Position numbers and translations under genes: made by a program. DNA of 64,000 nt from Xestospongia bergquistia (Eukaryota > Porifera > Demospongiae > Haplosclerida > Petrosiidae): contig OZ014416.1 of assembly GCA_963965975.1 (NCBI GenBank), positions 4,712,001-4,776,000 on the forward strand, written 5' to 3'. Below the pieces are notes generated by a model. That model was not told where the DNA came from. It worked only from the letters and a program-made list of their open reading frames with translations, and searched no databases. This document shows positions 42,101-52,608 of the stretch, piece by piece; the stretch's first letter is position 1; each line of letters opens with the position of its first letter.

Positions 42101-45100
42101 GCAGTCTAAAAGTTCATTTAAGTAGTGTACATTTATAAAATGCATTTTCATTGATAATGTCAACCATTTGCTAAAATACCATGTCACAGTTTTTATTTCA
42201 TTAACTGATGATTACAATTACATGGATACATTTTGGGTTTTGTGTATTGGATGAATGTGATGACTAATAGCAAACTATTACAGTTGAAATATGTTCACCT
42301 AGTTCAATATTACAGACATAGCATGGCATTATAAAAAAAATCATAACAATTACTGCATTATAATAATCATATAATGACGTGTGGATAGTACACTTGCCAT
42401 ACAGTTCACTTCTTTGTTCACTATCAAATGAATGTGTTACTTACCAGTAGTAGATTGAGTAACAGATATACCATTTCTTGAGTAATGTAATCATGTTTGT
42501 CAACACAACATAACATTGCAACTTGTAATACCTTACAAGTATTGTTGTTGTTACCATGGTGATCAATACAGTAATTTAAAATTGACAATGAGTTTTAAAG
42601 ATGGTTCACCTTTTGCTGCATACTTTGCCATATATATACCATAAGTATTTACATCAATAATTAATAGAACATCAATATTGGTATTCCAGTGTGTAGTTAG
42701 GAGGGATCATTTATAAAAGTAATTAAAGTCGTTTGAACAATACTGTTAGATATTTTATTACATGTGATAAAAGAATGAGATACAGTTATAATGTTGTACA
42801 GGGCTGGGTACCAACTTAATTGTATATTTACCTTTTAATTTACCCACTCCCTTTAAATATTTTGGGATTATAATGACAGTATGTTCTTTCGTTCTCTGTG
42901 TAGCCTTTTTCTTAACTTCACACACACATTACTAGGTTCAATGCCTGCATGTATTGCTGGACAATCCACTAAGACTTTGTCCAATCCTTTGAAGACAGAT
43001 ATCTTTTCCTTGGCAATGCAACCTTGTTTTCATACTCAAGGGTTCCTAGAAACTGTCTATCAGCAATCAAACAGTTACAGTTTGTTTCACAGATACACAT
43101 GTATACAGCTTGAGTGTAACATTACTTTAGACCTTTAAAAAATCTATGAAATACTTCAATAGATATGATGTTGTACAAAATTTGATATTGCGTGACATTT
43201 CTAAAATGTGATCAGAGTACGATGAGGTACTGGTAATCACCATTAATTGTTGCAAGCATTGTTGCATATTGACCAATATACATATTTTAGAATAAGTTTT
43301 CTACTATCTTATATTTGAATGTCAATTTTAAATTTTTCAAATTATTCTTTGGCTCCCTATCTAACAGCTGCTTCTTTTAATAATTAAAAAGTACAATATC
43401 ATATCAGTTGCAAATTGGCTCATTCATGGCTATGGGTACTACTCAATATAACATCAATCCCATAAGTATATAACTAGCTGGATAATAGACTTCATAGAAG
43501 TAGAATGATGTAGGACTAAAAGAAGGTCAGGTCAATCATTATCATCTGAAGAGTGTCCAGAAAATGATTGGAGGATATTTGTGCTTCTAAATTGTTGATA
43601 CAGTGATACCAATAGTGAGACATGTCCTGTACCTTTGCTACACTCCTTTATGGATGCGTCATAGGCTGCTGAGACGAAAATCTCTGAAAATGGATCCAAG
43701 AACTTCAATTGTATGATTATAGCATCATTAGGATTGCTTTTTAAATATATACTTGACTGATAAAAAATATTGGTGATGCTTTATGTTCAATTGCTAATAA
43801 GGAATCAAGTAAGGCTTGATAATTGCCAAACAATCATTTATTCATTGAGCATGCATATTTGATCAAGTTGTTAATTTTGTCAGATACAGGGTGTTGATGA
43901 ACAGTAAAAGGTGGGTCTTTTTATCCAAATACCATTATAGACAACGACATACGTTTTTGGATAATTATTAACCTGTCACATTTCTGCAGGATTTTCACCT
44001 AGTAAATGATGAATGATGGTGTCTTCACTTTGTTGGTTATTACGAAGTGGAACATATGAAGAATTTTATGTCTAAACTAATGCAACATCATCATTTGTTT
44101 TTTGAATTTCAGTATCCTCTTTATTTGTCACTATTTCTGGTTGTATATCAGTAAATGGAAGGTGAGCAGCACTGGAGACTTGGTCAATTGAAACATCTTT
44201 GTAAAAAAAGATTGTTATCTTTCAACTTGGTGTCTTCGAACATATATATATAAACACCCAAGGGTTCTATTAACCTAACATTGAATTGCTATTTCTTATA
44301 TTGAATTGCTATTTTATTGCTATTGTAAATTTAAAATCAAGAGCTAGACCATTCAGTTCTTCATGTCTTTCATGATGTTGTTGTCTTATTCTTCCTGTTT
44401 TCTGTGATGTAAAAGACCAGAAATTATTTGGGTCCTTATATTTAGCTATCATACTCTGTTGTCATCTCTGTTGTTCTTTCTGTCTAATCCAGTTTCCAAT
44501 TTATTTAGTAAGTAAATTTATATATTGCCTATATTCCAAAAAGTACAGGCAATAAATAGGCTTAATCACTTCAAAATTAATGTGTGTACACAGAACAGTT
44601 ATTTACTATTTCAATTTTGAAATTTTCATAAAAAGTAATGTTTCCTTTTAAAATATGGCAATTTTTTATATTGGTACTTGTTCTGATGTTTCTTGTCACT
44701 GTCAATTCCACACCCAATATGGTTACACTGGCATTTGCCTCACTTTTACTTTTATCTCCATTTACCACCATCTACTACAGGCAATGAAAAATACTAAATT
44801 GCAGAACCTTGCCACAATTTCTATAGTTATGGTTGTTTGTTTGCAATTATCATGCTGCCACGACATGTGGACTTGTAAACTGCTTAGAATGAATGGGCAA
44901 TAACAGTTTATGCAAACATTCTGAGAGTGTTGTATTCTTTGCTAATATTAATATGCACAATGCATACAATTACCAACCACTTTATATGCTTCCTAGCCAC
45001 CACCACCACCCTTGATAGCTTCACACCAAGACAATGTAAACATTTTACAAAAATGCCTCTTTGTTGTCCACTGAAGTGATTTTCGATAACAGTTTGTACA

Positions 45101-48100
45101 CAATAGCTAGCATGTACAAACTTTTACCTCTAAATATCTTTATAGCAAGTAGTAACAATATTCATAGATGTAATGGTATCATTTGGTTTATTAAGGCTAA
45201 AGGGTATTATAACATGTGTATTTTTACCCTTATACATTGTAAGTTGAATTTGAGTGTCTTGATGTCCTATCATGTTTAATGCAAATGTCATAATATGTTA
45301 TCATTGGATGTAGTATAGCTAAAAAAGGTAGTTTGTTAGTGACTTGTAAGTATATTTTAGTTACTATTTATAGTTTATATTAAGTGTGCTGTATAGGTGG
45401 TGTAGTCATAGCATTGGTCAGATTTGATATGATAGTATAATAGTTATAGTTAGTGTGATTTTTGTAATTAAATTTCCTTTCTGTTTTCTAGCTTAAAGAA
45501 ACACCAGCACATTATGCAGCAATGAAGGGTCATGTTAATGCTCTAAAGGTATTAATTGAACTGGGACAAGCTGATATAAATGCTAGAAATGAAGTAAGTC
45601 ACATTACGTTACTTATGAATTGTTTCCATTGATGTATTACATTTTAATGTGGCATTTAACAGCCTCTCTGATACCCAGACTGCTCATTAATTCAATAGTT
45701 TGAAAACATGTTCAACAAAATGTTCCAAGAACAATATTCAAATCATAGAGAAAATACACACAAAAAATATTTAAGTGTGTATAATTACAATGATGTTTTT
45801 ATCATTATTATGTTTCTTTCATTTAGCATCCAATGTAACACAACATTGCTTTTATAATATCAAAATTCTTAAAAACTCAAATAACAAAATTTTCGTTGTT
45901 GCTCTGGTTTGAAATTACATAGCATTATGTATTAATCGTACATTATAATCTAGATTTCATTAATAATGATTTAAAAGTTGTATACTTTAATGTTTTATTT
46001 TCACAGAATGGGGATTCTCTCTTGCATCTTGGTTGCGCAAATAGTAAAGTAGATGTGATTTCATATCTACTTCACACTGGAAAAGTCGATCCTCTTGCTC
46101 ATAACAGTCATAGAAAAACGCCATTAGAAGAAGTACAACTGAATGATCCAAACAGATTTGAAATATTGAAGATGTTTGAGCCATTTGCAAAATGTCATCG
46201 AGACTTTCCAGTTGATTCATATAGAAAAGTAATTTTTTGTGGAAACATGTCAGCTGGAAAGAGTTCATTAGCCCAATGCATTATATATCGTGCTGATAAA
46301 CCTGCTAATTATTACTACCACCCTTCTAAATGCATCGAAGACGTGCCATTACAAACTGCTGGTATTAACTATTATAATGTTCGTAGTCATGAAGTTGGCA
46401 ATATTATTCTTTATGATTTTGCTGGTCATCAAGAATATTATAGTAGTCATGAAGCTGTACTGGAGAATCTTATGTTAAGAACTCCTGCAGTTTTTACAAT
46501 AGTGATAGATTCAACCAAAGGTTGTGACTACTTCAAGAAACAGTTGTATTACTGGTTTAACTTTATTGAAAATGTTTGCGCTAATTTAACGAAACCATCT
46601 CAAGTGATTGTCGTTGGGAGCTATGCTGATCAATTCACTGACTGTTTCAATGAATTCAAGTTGCATGTTGATTATGTTGTTAAAGATGCCATTCGTAAAC
46701 AAGAGTATAGAGGTTTTGTTTCCATGGAGTGTCATCGCCCAGGTGGAAAAGGTTTCCCTGAATTCATTGTTCACCTTCATGAAAGTTGTGAGGCTGTTCT
46801 TGATAAGTCTGACAGCATTAGCTATTACTGCCATATGCATTATGCCTACCTCCAAAAACTACAGAAAGTAGCTATTAGACTTAATGACCTTATTGAAAGC
46901 CTAAAAACTCTTGATGATCCTTTCCTCCTTTCAGATGAAACAGTTTTGGTTGATTACTTGTCAATTCTCAGTGACAGTGGTATTGCTCTGTTTCTGAGAA
47001 ATAAAGTAAATTCTAATAGTTGGATTGTAATCAACAAATCAAGTATTCTTGCTGAAGTTAATGGTGTTCTTTTTAATCAGACCATCAAGCGTCTTCCTAT
47101 ACCAACCTCTAGCAACACTGGTATTGTCCATGTTTCTGTTTTACAAAAACTCTTTCAAGACTATGATATAATTATGCTTATTGATTTTTTAATAAGCATG
47201 GAGTTTTGTCATGTTATTGATTCAGACACACTGAATACTATTACTACCAACCTATCTTCATCAGATCACATTTCTAATGTTGATGTTCTTTTCTTTCCAT
47301 CTCTCATCACTGCTGAGCCTCCTTCAGATTTAAATGATCATTTCAAGAATGGGTTTGGTTGGTGTTTATATTGCCCTAATAAATTTCAATTTCTATCTGT
47401 TCGCTTCCTTCATGTTCTTATACTTCGATTAGCATATCTATTTTGCCTTCCTCGTCAACCTAAAGCTGATGAATTAGAAACAGAGTCTCCTATGGAGCAG
47501 TTGAATCGTCGTTGTACAGTATGGAAGAATGGTATTTATTGGAAACATACAAATGATGTAGTAGTGGAAGTGACAGATAATAATAGATGTGTCACTGTAT
47601 TTGTTTCCAATGTCAAAGGAGTTGAAAGTAAAAAAAATTGTTGTTCTGTTATAAAACTAGTTTGTTCTCTTCAAAAGCAGTTTTGTCCATGTGAAATTAA
47701 AGAGTACATCATCCCTTCTGGATCTTTAGCTGACATCCGTAGTAAGGAAATTTCGAAACGAACACTCTATGTAGTAAATGATGTAGCTTGAGGAATGCTA
47801 GTTAATGAGGAAATATTTGACCATAATGAAGTTCAAGACAGCTCAGTCAATGTAGAACATATTTGTGCACATGAACCATACATCTCCCTTGCACCAGTAG
47901 TCATCTATGCCTTATTCTCTAGTAGTAAAGCCAATAAACATATTCCAGAGAGATTATTTCAGCATATACGAGAATTTGCTCCAAGTATAATGTCACATTA
48001 TAAAACATCCAAAGGCAGCACCTATTCTGATGTTACCAGTCATCTCAATGACTATAGCTTTTTCACTGGAAAAAATCCCTTGGTAAGTAATAGTACTATA

Positions 48101-50119
48101 CTAAACCTAATACATGTCCTCATTATTATGTGATATATGACACTGTACATATTTGTATGTGAACACAATCAATTATAACTTAACATATTATCCTTGTACT
48201 CATTATTTCAAGAGATATATTTTATTGAATTTAAGGTTCTCTCAAGTCCATGTTTAACACAAGATGAGATAATAGAAATCTCAAAAGATCGCTTTCAATC
48301 TAAAAACATTTCAACTATAAAAGGTTTGATATACATATTTGAGTGTATATCTAAGGACACTATGTAGTAAACAATAGCTTTCTTATTATAGTTAGTGTGT
48401 ATACATATACTTTGTCATCATTTATGATTCTGATCTTTTGGATTTGTTAGGAAAACGTCCTGAGAAGTGTGACCTCCTACAACTAATGGCAGGTATTGCT
48501 TTTAAGTGGTATATTATTGGTGAATGTCTTGGAATTCAATACACACATTTGGCTACTTTACAAATACAAACTTCAGGAGATATTGATAAACTTGCTGAAG
48601 TACTACAACTTTGGATGGATACAATGCCTAAACCTGTCACTTGGAACACTATTTTACAGACAATAGAAGGTCCACCTATTGAAAGTAAATCTACTGTCAT
48701 GAAGATAGAAGAGTTCTTAAAATGTGAGTACTTATATAATCCCAGCAAAGTAGGTAATTGTATTTTTGTTAATTTTGCATTTGTGTTTTCACTAAAAAGC
48801 ACCATCATGTTTTGCTTGAGGAAACATAACCTTGTGTGTTAGCTAGTAGGAGAAATTTATTAATATTAATACTTGGGTAACCAATAATAATCATAGTTAG
48901 TTTTGTTATTATTTATGTAGCCAAGACAAAGGGAAAAAATGATATTTGTGATGATCTGCTGGAGCTATTGACCACTATTGGTAAGATATTGTTAATATGT
49001 ACTGGTTCACTACAGAAATAAACACATATAGTAATAAGTAATTATACTTAATAAAAATACTTTATCTGATAAATGCATATATATCAAATATATACTGTAT
49101 TTAATAATTGTTTTAACCAAAAAAATTTTTCTTTTATACTAATAATTTTCTATAACATTTTAAGTTTAAATTTACTTATTCAGATGTACTGTATTAAGTT
49201 TAGTAATTTTCTAATCCACTTTATTTTCAATATATTTTATCTTTTTTTGTCACAAATTTTATAGAAGACATAACACAAACAGACCAAAACATTACTGAGC
49301 AGCAAAGTAATGGTAAGTTTATATTACTTAACTTGTGCATGATTACATAATGATTATTAGATAACTAATTAAATTACTTTATATCCTTCACAATGAAAGT
49401 GTTAATGAGTCTGTTAGTAAGGACAGTAACACAGTTAGTGGAAAGATGATATAAATTATTAATTCCATCAATTTTGTGCATATTTCATTTTGTTGTAGTC
49501 ACTACTATTAAGTTTGGCAATTTTCTGAGCCATCCCCAAATTGACAGATACTTTTATTTATGACATTAAAAATTTAGAGATTATTACAATAGTTATTAAA
49601 TTCTTATGAGATTTATTATTAAACTTCCTTTCAAAGAATGGATATTCAAGCATTATACTAAAATTACATACTATAAGAACAAAAAAGATATTATAATTTG
49701 CTATATTAAAACATAATGGAAGCTATACCTTCAATGTTTGTTTGATTAAAACACTAGTAATTATTGTCATTGTACAACAAGCTCATCAAAGTATATTTTA
49801 TAACCTGATAGTATAATATTATTCTTTTTGATATAGTTAACAATTATTATTATTATGGTGGTTGGTGTGTAGTGTCAGTAATTGTAGCTTTTTTTGCTAT
49901 AATAATATGGTAAGTTAAAAAGATGATTGTTACAGTGCTTCATATAAAGTAATACTTTGTGTGTGTGTAAGAGTAATGTACATGACTCCTGTAAATAACT
50001 GTTGCATTCTTTTGATATACAGTAGATATTATTTGTATAAACTGCAATGTCATGCCATAGTCATCAACATAATGACTCAATTAATCTATTATCATTTTTG
50101 TAGGTATATTACCTCATGA
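27183..50119 (+). CDS. Ankyrin-Roc-COR-death-domain protein with C-terminal membrane anchor (DAPK1-like, no kinase)
   Basis: Nineteen coding exons join in phase: 27183-27236, 28168-28263, 28442-28555, 29325-29423, 33616-33714, 35442-35540, 36905-37003, 37144-37257, 38592-38690, 40671-40772, 41814-41915, 45492-45593, 46007-48082, 48236-48323, 48451-48723, 48921-48980, 49265-49312, 49837-49909 and 50104-50119. They sum to 3813 nt, or 1270 codons plus the stop. Order: short charged start (MAAQLSEKKLLEEEQERI), 11 ankyrin-type exons (residues 19-393), Roc (about 465-640), COR (about 660-880), linker, death domain (about 1115-1205), polar linker and one hydrophobic segment (about 1250-1266). One in-frame TGA at 47789-47791 (codon 988) lies between COR and the death domain. 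If respected, the product is a 987-residue soluble protein. The order matches DAPK1 minus kinase, as known for that family. A signalling role is inferred. Confidence 0.85.
27531..27577. repeat. Perfect 20-bp hairpin in an intron
   Basis: TAAACTCAATTATTATTTTT and its exact reverse complement are separated by GAGTGCC. It could be a very short MITE relic or an RNA hairpin. Confidence 0.85.
28168..45593 (+). CDS. Ankyrin-repeat exon block (11 exons)
   Basis: Exons 3 to 13 each encode about one ankyrin unit of 32-38 residues. Every intron among them is phase 0, so units can be duplicated or lost without breaking the frame. Typical motifs are TALHYASKEGQIEIVQLLL (33616 exon), TSLHLASRKGHVEVVQLLL (38592 exon), TPAHLAAEEGHADIVKLLI (40671 exon) and TPAHYAAEGGHTDTVKLLI (41814 exon). 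Exons at 28442, 29325 and 37144 are more divergent. Exons 33616, 35442 and 38592 are close paralogues and share flanking intron sequence, as do 40671 and 41814. This is the signature of recent unit duplication. The block is probably a protein-binding surface. Confidence 0.88.
29447..29520. repeat. Perfect 37-bp tandem duplication
   Basis: Two identical copies of a unit that starts GAACGATTGTTTACTAG and ends TTAAGAATTCT lie just after the exon ending at 29423. The duplication looks recent. Confidence 0.92.
31195..31626. mobile_element. 432-bp MITE nested in the hAT element
   Basis: AGGGTTTCATTTAG at the left end and CTAAATGAAACCCT at the right end are perfect inverted repeats. They are flanked by a 5-bp duplication ATCAA (31190-31194 and 31627-31631). 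Removing it restores the transposase frame across the site (SID followed by AATL). The interior holds a G run (about 31560) and a C run (about 31596-31612) and no coding capacity. The insertion postdates the hAT copy. Confidence 0.85.
32440..32463. repeat. CA microsatellite
   Basis: A run of ACACACAC lies inside the hAT element near its 5' end. Confidence 0.9.
32944..33325. mobile_element. 382-bp MITE with 13-bp terminal inverted repeats
   Basis: CATAGCTACCAAG begins the element and CTTGGTAGCTATG ends it. The flanks carry a 6-bp direct repeat CACAAT (32938-32943 and 33326-33331). The right half is rich in CCGTA/TACGG motifs. It has no transposase and is probably mobilised in trans. Confidence 0.78.
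33759..33978. repeat. Inverted repeat, 45-bp arms, 130-bp spacer
   Basis: The arms 33759-33803 and 33934-33978 are reverse complements with two mismatches. The left arm corresponds to sequence shared with the introns after exons 35442 and 38592. The right arm and spacer are therefore the additions. Confidence 0.88.
34085..35120 (-). mobile_element. Intronic insertion with transposase-like remnants
   Basis: This stretch is richer in G+C than the intron around it and is absent from the paralogous introns. Minus-strand open fragments (34399-34620 and 34195-34380) and the overlapping frame RLRSQTKEVVASVYDYFEE resemble the N-terminal helix-turn-helix region of Tc1/mariner or IS630-like transposases. 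They are broken by several stops and frame changes. A short CA run lies at about 35080-35090. I found no clear terminal repeats. The family assignment is weak. Confidence 0.35.
38980..39800 (-). other. G+C-richer intronic insertion, antisense coding-like remnants
   Basis: The sequence interrupts intron DNA shared with the paralogous introns. The minus strand has protein-like stretches (SYPEIERETVNILKAMECHS; AWLKMLLSKVGPIKEINREG) with stops between them. I do not recognise the source; it could be a mobile element or a processed host fragment. Confidence 0.35.
42740..44580. other. Intron DNA with unrecognised antisense remnants
   Basis: In the long intron before the exon at 45492, the minus strand at about 43500-43740 has an open stretch (FLDPFSEIFVSAAYDASI; GHVSLLVSLYQQFRS) of transposase-like composition. 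No terminal repeats or intact gene were found. The rest of the intron to 45491 shows nothing I can name. Confidence 0.25.
46007..48082 (+). CDS. Large exon: last ankyrin unit, Roc GTPase, COR, linker (one in-frame TGA)
   Basis: The acceptor is TTTCACAG|AATGGGG and the donor CCCTTG|GTAAGT. The exon opens with a final ankyrin-like unit (DSLLHLGCANSKVDVISYLL). The Roc nucleotide-binding motifs are all visible: P-loop GNMSAGKSS (residues 472-480), the switch threonine in PLQTAGI (507-513), and DFAGHQEYY (530-538). GSYAD (597-601) stands where Ras-type GTPases have NKxD, as is usual for Roc. COR follows, with a winged-helix-like stretch SWIVINKSSILAEVNGVLF. After codon 987 (NDVA) comes TGA, then the same frame stays open for 97 more codons up to the donor (GMLVNEEIFDHNEVQ through FFTGKNPL). 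The open, well-composed frame after the TGA suggests a recent nonsense change, a readthrough site or a base error, not a normal terminus. Confidence 0.85.
48236..48723 (+). CDS. Death-domain exons
   Basis: Exon 48236-48323 (ends phase 1) joins 48451-48723 through G|GA. The second exon reads as a death domain: W..IGECLGI near its start, a central DKLAEVLQLWMD, then PVTWNTILQTIEGPP and IEEFLK at the end. Spacing and hydrophobic pattern match DAPK, ankyrin and UNC5-type death domains. Such domains form homotypic contacts in apoptotic and innate immune signalling. This part lies downstream of the in-frame TGA, so it is only made if that codon is bypassed or is not real. Confidence 0.82.
48921..50119 (+). 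CDS. C-terminal exons with single membrane-spanning tail
   Basis: Four short exons (48921-48980, 49265-49312, 49837-49909, 50104-50119) join in phase after the death domain. They encode a polar linker (DITQTDQNITEQQ), then YYYYGG and a hydrophobic run WCVVSVIVAFFAIIIW. The protein ends four residues later (YITS, TGA 50117-50119). A lone hydrophobic segment at the extreme C-terminus, with no signal peptide, fits a tail anchor with the signalling domains in the cytosol. The anchor spans an exon junction (ATG|G, phase 2) with a good GTAAGT donor. Confidence 0.72.
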
Positions 50120-50473
50120 GTAATCCACTTTGAAATTGTTGCTATCAAACTTCTTCTCTGTTGTACACACAATGCAAGACTATTAACAATCTTAATGATG
50201 TTCTTTGTATCAAGTCCTCATTTTTCCATTCTATTATATAGAGTTGTTGCTATCTAGTTAATACTTTAATTAGAAGATTATATAGGTGTCACTATTATTC
50301 TCTGCATTCTTGTTGCTTATATAATATTAAGAATCATTTAAAGTTCTCAAGTATGTGTTATTTAAATATATTACAACATATAGTCAATAGGAACAATTTA
50401 AAATTGAACATTTTAAAATCACCAATTACTTTCATATCCTACAATAATTAGTAATTTTCTACAATACATTACT

Positions 50474-50479
50474 AATAAA
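50474..50479 (+). terminator. Candidate polyadenylation signal of the central gene
   Basis: AATAAA lies about 355 nt after the terminal TGA. The sequence is AT-rich, so chance occurrence is possible. Confidence 0.3.
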
Positions 50480-50929
50480 TAGCAGTGACTAGTTATCTAA
50501 TGTAGTGTCTTTATTGATGAGTAGATTGATCAATAAGACATTTAAAGAGTTAAACTAGTTGGTCAAGTTTATCTTGTACATCCTACAATAGTGACATATA
50601 ACTAGAATATATAAAATTGTACTAACTTGACTAGCTAAGTATTGTATTGTTTGTAGTATTAGTTCCATTATTATCCGGTCATCAATGTGTCTAGGAGACA
50701 TATCCATCCACCCTCTTTAGTCTTAGGAAAGAAAGGAATGACATCATGATATTAACATAAGAGAGCAAATGTATCAGCATTTTTTTCTGACTCACTAATC
50801 TATGGAAATAAGAGATCATGTAATATATATATTAACTAACAATGTTATATTATCAAACATCCTACATGAACATAACTGAACACAGATTATTTAGTCAAAA
50901 ATTTCTAACTAAATAAGAAGGAGCTATTG

Positions 50930-51385
50930 CCCAATGCATGACCATATTTGGAAGGTCATCTAAGCCATCTACAAAAACTGTTTTCATTTCTTCCTCTTCA
51001 TTGAGACTATAATTATGTTAATATTATTTAGTTATACAACTCACAGCTTGAGTTAACATGTCCACCTTTCTTTAACATACTGGAACTGTTTCTTAATATT
51101 AAATCCATTGCAATATTCTCCTCCTTCTAATGTCTTATCTTGATATATACCAGTACCCACAGACATATATCTAATAGAAAATGTCGCTCTGGTATTCCCA
51201 TAGACTAGTCATACAAGTTGATCTCTTTCATAGCAAACTCACATGAATTATTAGCCATAACACCTCCATCAACATACTTGCCTTGATAGGGCTAAAATAC
51301 ATTGGAGCAGCCCTAGTTGCTCTAGCTGCGCATGCCTTCCAGGCAGGAACCATGAAAGGTAAGGAATAATAAATATCCATTTTAG
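50930..51385 (-). pseudogene. Patatin-like phospholipase A2 fragment (iPLA2-like)
   Basis: On the minus strand VPAWKACAARATRAAPMYF is followed, after a one-frame change, by YQGKYVDGGVMANNS and EFAMKEINLYD. Then come a stop and YMSVGTGIYQDKTLEGGE. In patatin-family lipases W..AR(A/S)..AAP.YF, the catalytic DGG motif and a SLGTG strand occur in this order. The serine (GXSXG) half of the active site is not visible. A further short frame lies at about 50950-51010 (NEEEEMKTVFVDGLDD). The frame change could instead be a splice site (TTTTAG before CCC), but no donor supports it. It is most likely a broken host-gene fragment. Confidence 0.55.
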
Positions 51386-51728
51386 CTCCATATTAAAACT
51401 TACTGTCTGTTAGTTCTGGTTTATCTGTCATAAAGTTAATAAAGAATTGAACTTTAATTGGAAGCTGTTCTTTGATAACAATACATATCATTATTCTAAC
51501 AAACAAATGTTCATAAGTACATATTATATTAATTATACTTTGGTTTATGTATACTGTTAAATGGAGTATCTCCAATTTCTCTTCAGGTCAAGATTACATG
51601 TTTTATAGCATCTACATTGATGTATTAGTAGACTTAGCTACAAATTTCATTGGTAGAAAATGAGGATGTCGCTTCAAAGCTTCCAACATTTCCAAGCCTT
51701 CCTTATATCAAGCCCAACAAAGTATAGG

Positions 51729-52237
51729 GTCTTGGACTAGTGGAAGAGTACAAAGAAAATGGATCTATCAAGCAATTTATACAAAAGAATGAAGCCATTT
51801 CTTTTGTGCCATCCAATTTTGTTTGTGTTCGTTGGGATGGATTAAAAACTGAAATACCAGACAATGACAAGATGAAGAGCTACTCAGACTATTTTGACCA
51901 AACATGGATACATGGTCAGTTTAAAACACATATGTGGAACTACTTTGCTCATAGTGGCCCAAGAACCAACAATCGTTTAGAAGGATGGCACATTTAGAAG
52001 GATGAACAGTGAGAAAGGCACATCCTAACTTCTATGAAGTGCTTGAACTCTTTCAAAAAGAACAAGCAGCTACTGAAGTCACTATTTACAGCTATAGTAG
52101 AAGGATTACACAAAACTAAAAGTCGAAAGGTAATCCAAAGAGAAGAGAAGATAAAATTGCTGAAAGATGAATTTACTAATGGAAATAGAAGCATTGAATC
52201 ATACATTTCTGCAATTAGACAGTGTTGTTTCATTTGA
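51729..52237 (+). mobile_element. MULE transposase C-terminal fragment
   Basis: The frame GLGLVEEYKENGSIKQF, AISFVPSNFV, then MWNYFAHSGPRTNNRLEGWH matches the C-terminal end of MULE-type (FLYWCH-associated) transposases. The motif RTNN.(L/V)EGWH is characteristic. After EGWH a TAG and a one-base insertion near 52015 break the frame, but recognisable sequence continues (HPNFYEVLELFQKEQAATEV, then KSRKVIQREEKIKLL in a third frame). No zinc finger, catalytic core or terminal repeat was found, so it is a truncated relic. Confidence 0.68.
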
Positions 52238-52309
52238 TTAGATATACTTTTTCAGACTAGATAGATAATTACAATTAATTCATTATCACTAAGTTAGCAC
52301 CTGTTAAAC

Positions 52310-52392
52310 GTTCTGGGATTAGATATTTTGGGATTAGACATTCTGGGATTAGACATTTGGAATTAGACATTCTGGGATTAGATATTGTGGGA
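52310..52392. repeat. Short tandem repeat, ~19-bp unit, 4-5 copies
   Basis: Units of ATTCTGGGATTAGACATT and close variants are repeated head to tail just after the MULE fragment. Confidence 0.9.
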
Positions 52393-52608
52393 CGCTTCTT
52401 GCTTTAATGCCCACACCTTTTCTTTCTCCTCTACAGAGAGACAAACCACTTCTTCATTAAGTTTATCTCTTTAACAACAGTCACTTACTCTTTCCTTTGT
52501 ACTAGTGTATTATCAATTACAATCTATACAATAGATCATAATTTCCCATATTATATCCTTTTCTAGGAAGTCTCCTTTTGTTCTGATATTCGTCATTGAC
52601 TGATTGCA

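Noticed and set aside
46290-46871. Frames of 60-90 codons overlapping the Roc exon on both strands
   Set aside because: They are shadows of the Roc-COR reading frame.
47750-47830. A small intron that would remove the in-frame TGA
   Set aside because: The only AG and GT pairs around it would make an intron of about 31 nt with weak signals. Selenocysteine was also considered, but nothing in the context supports it.
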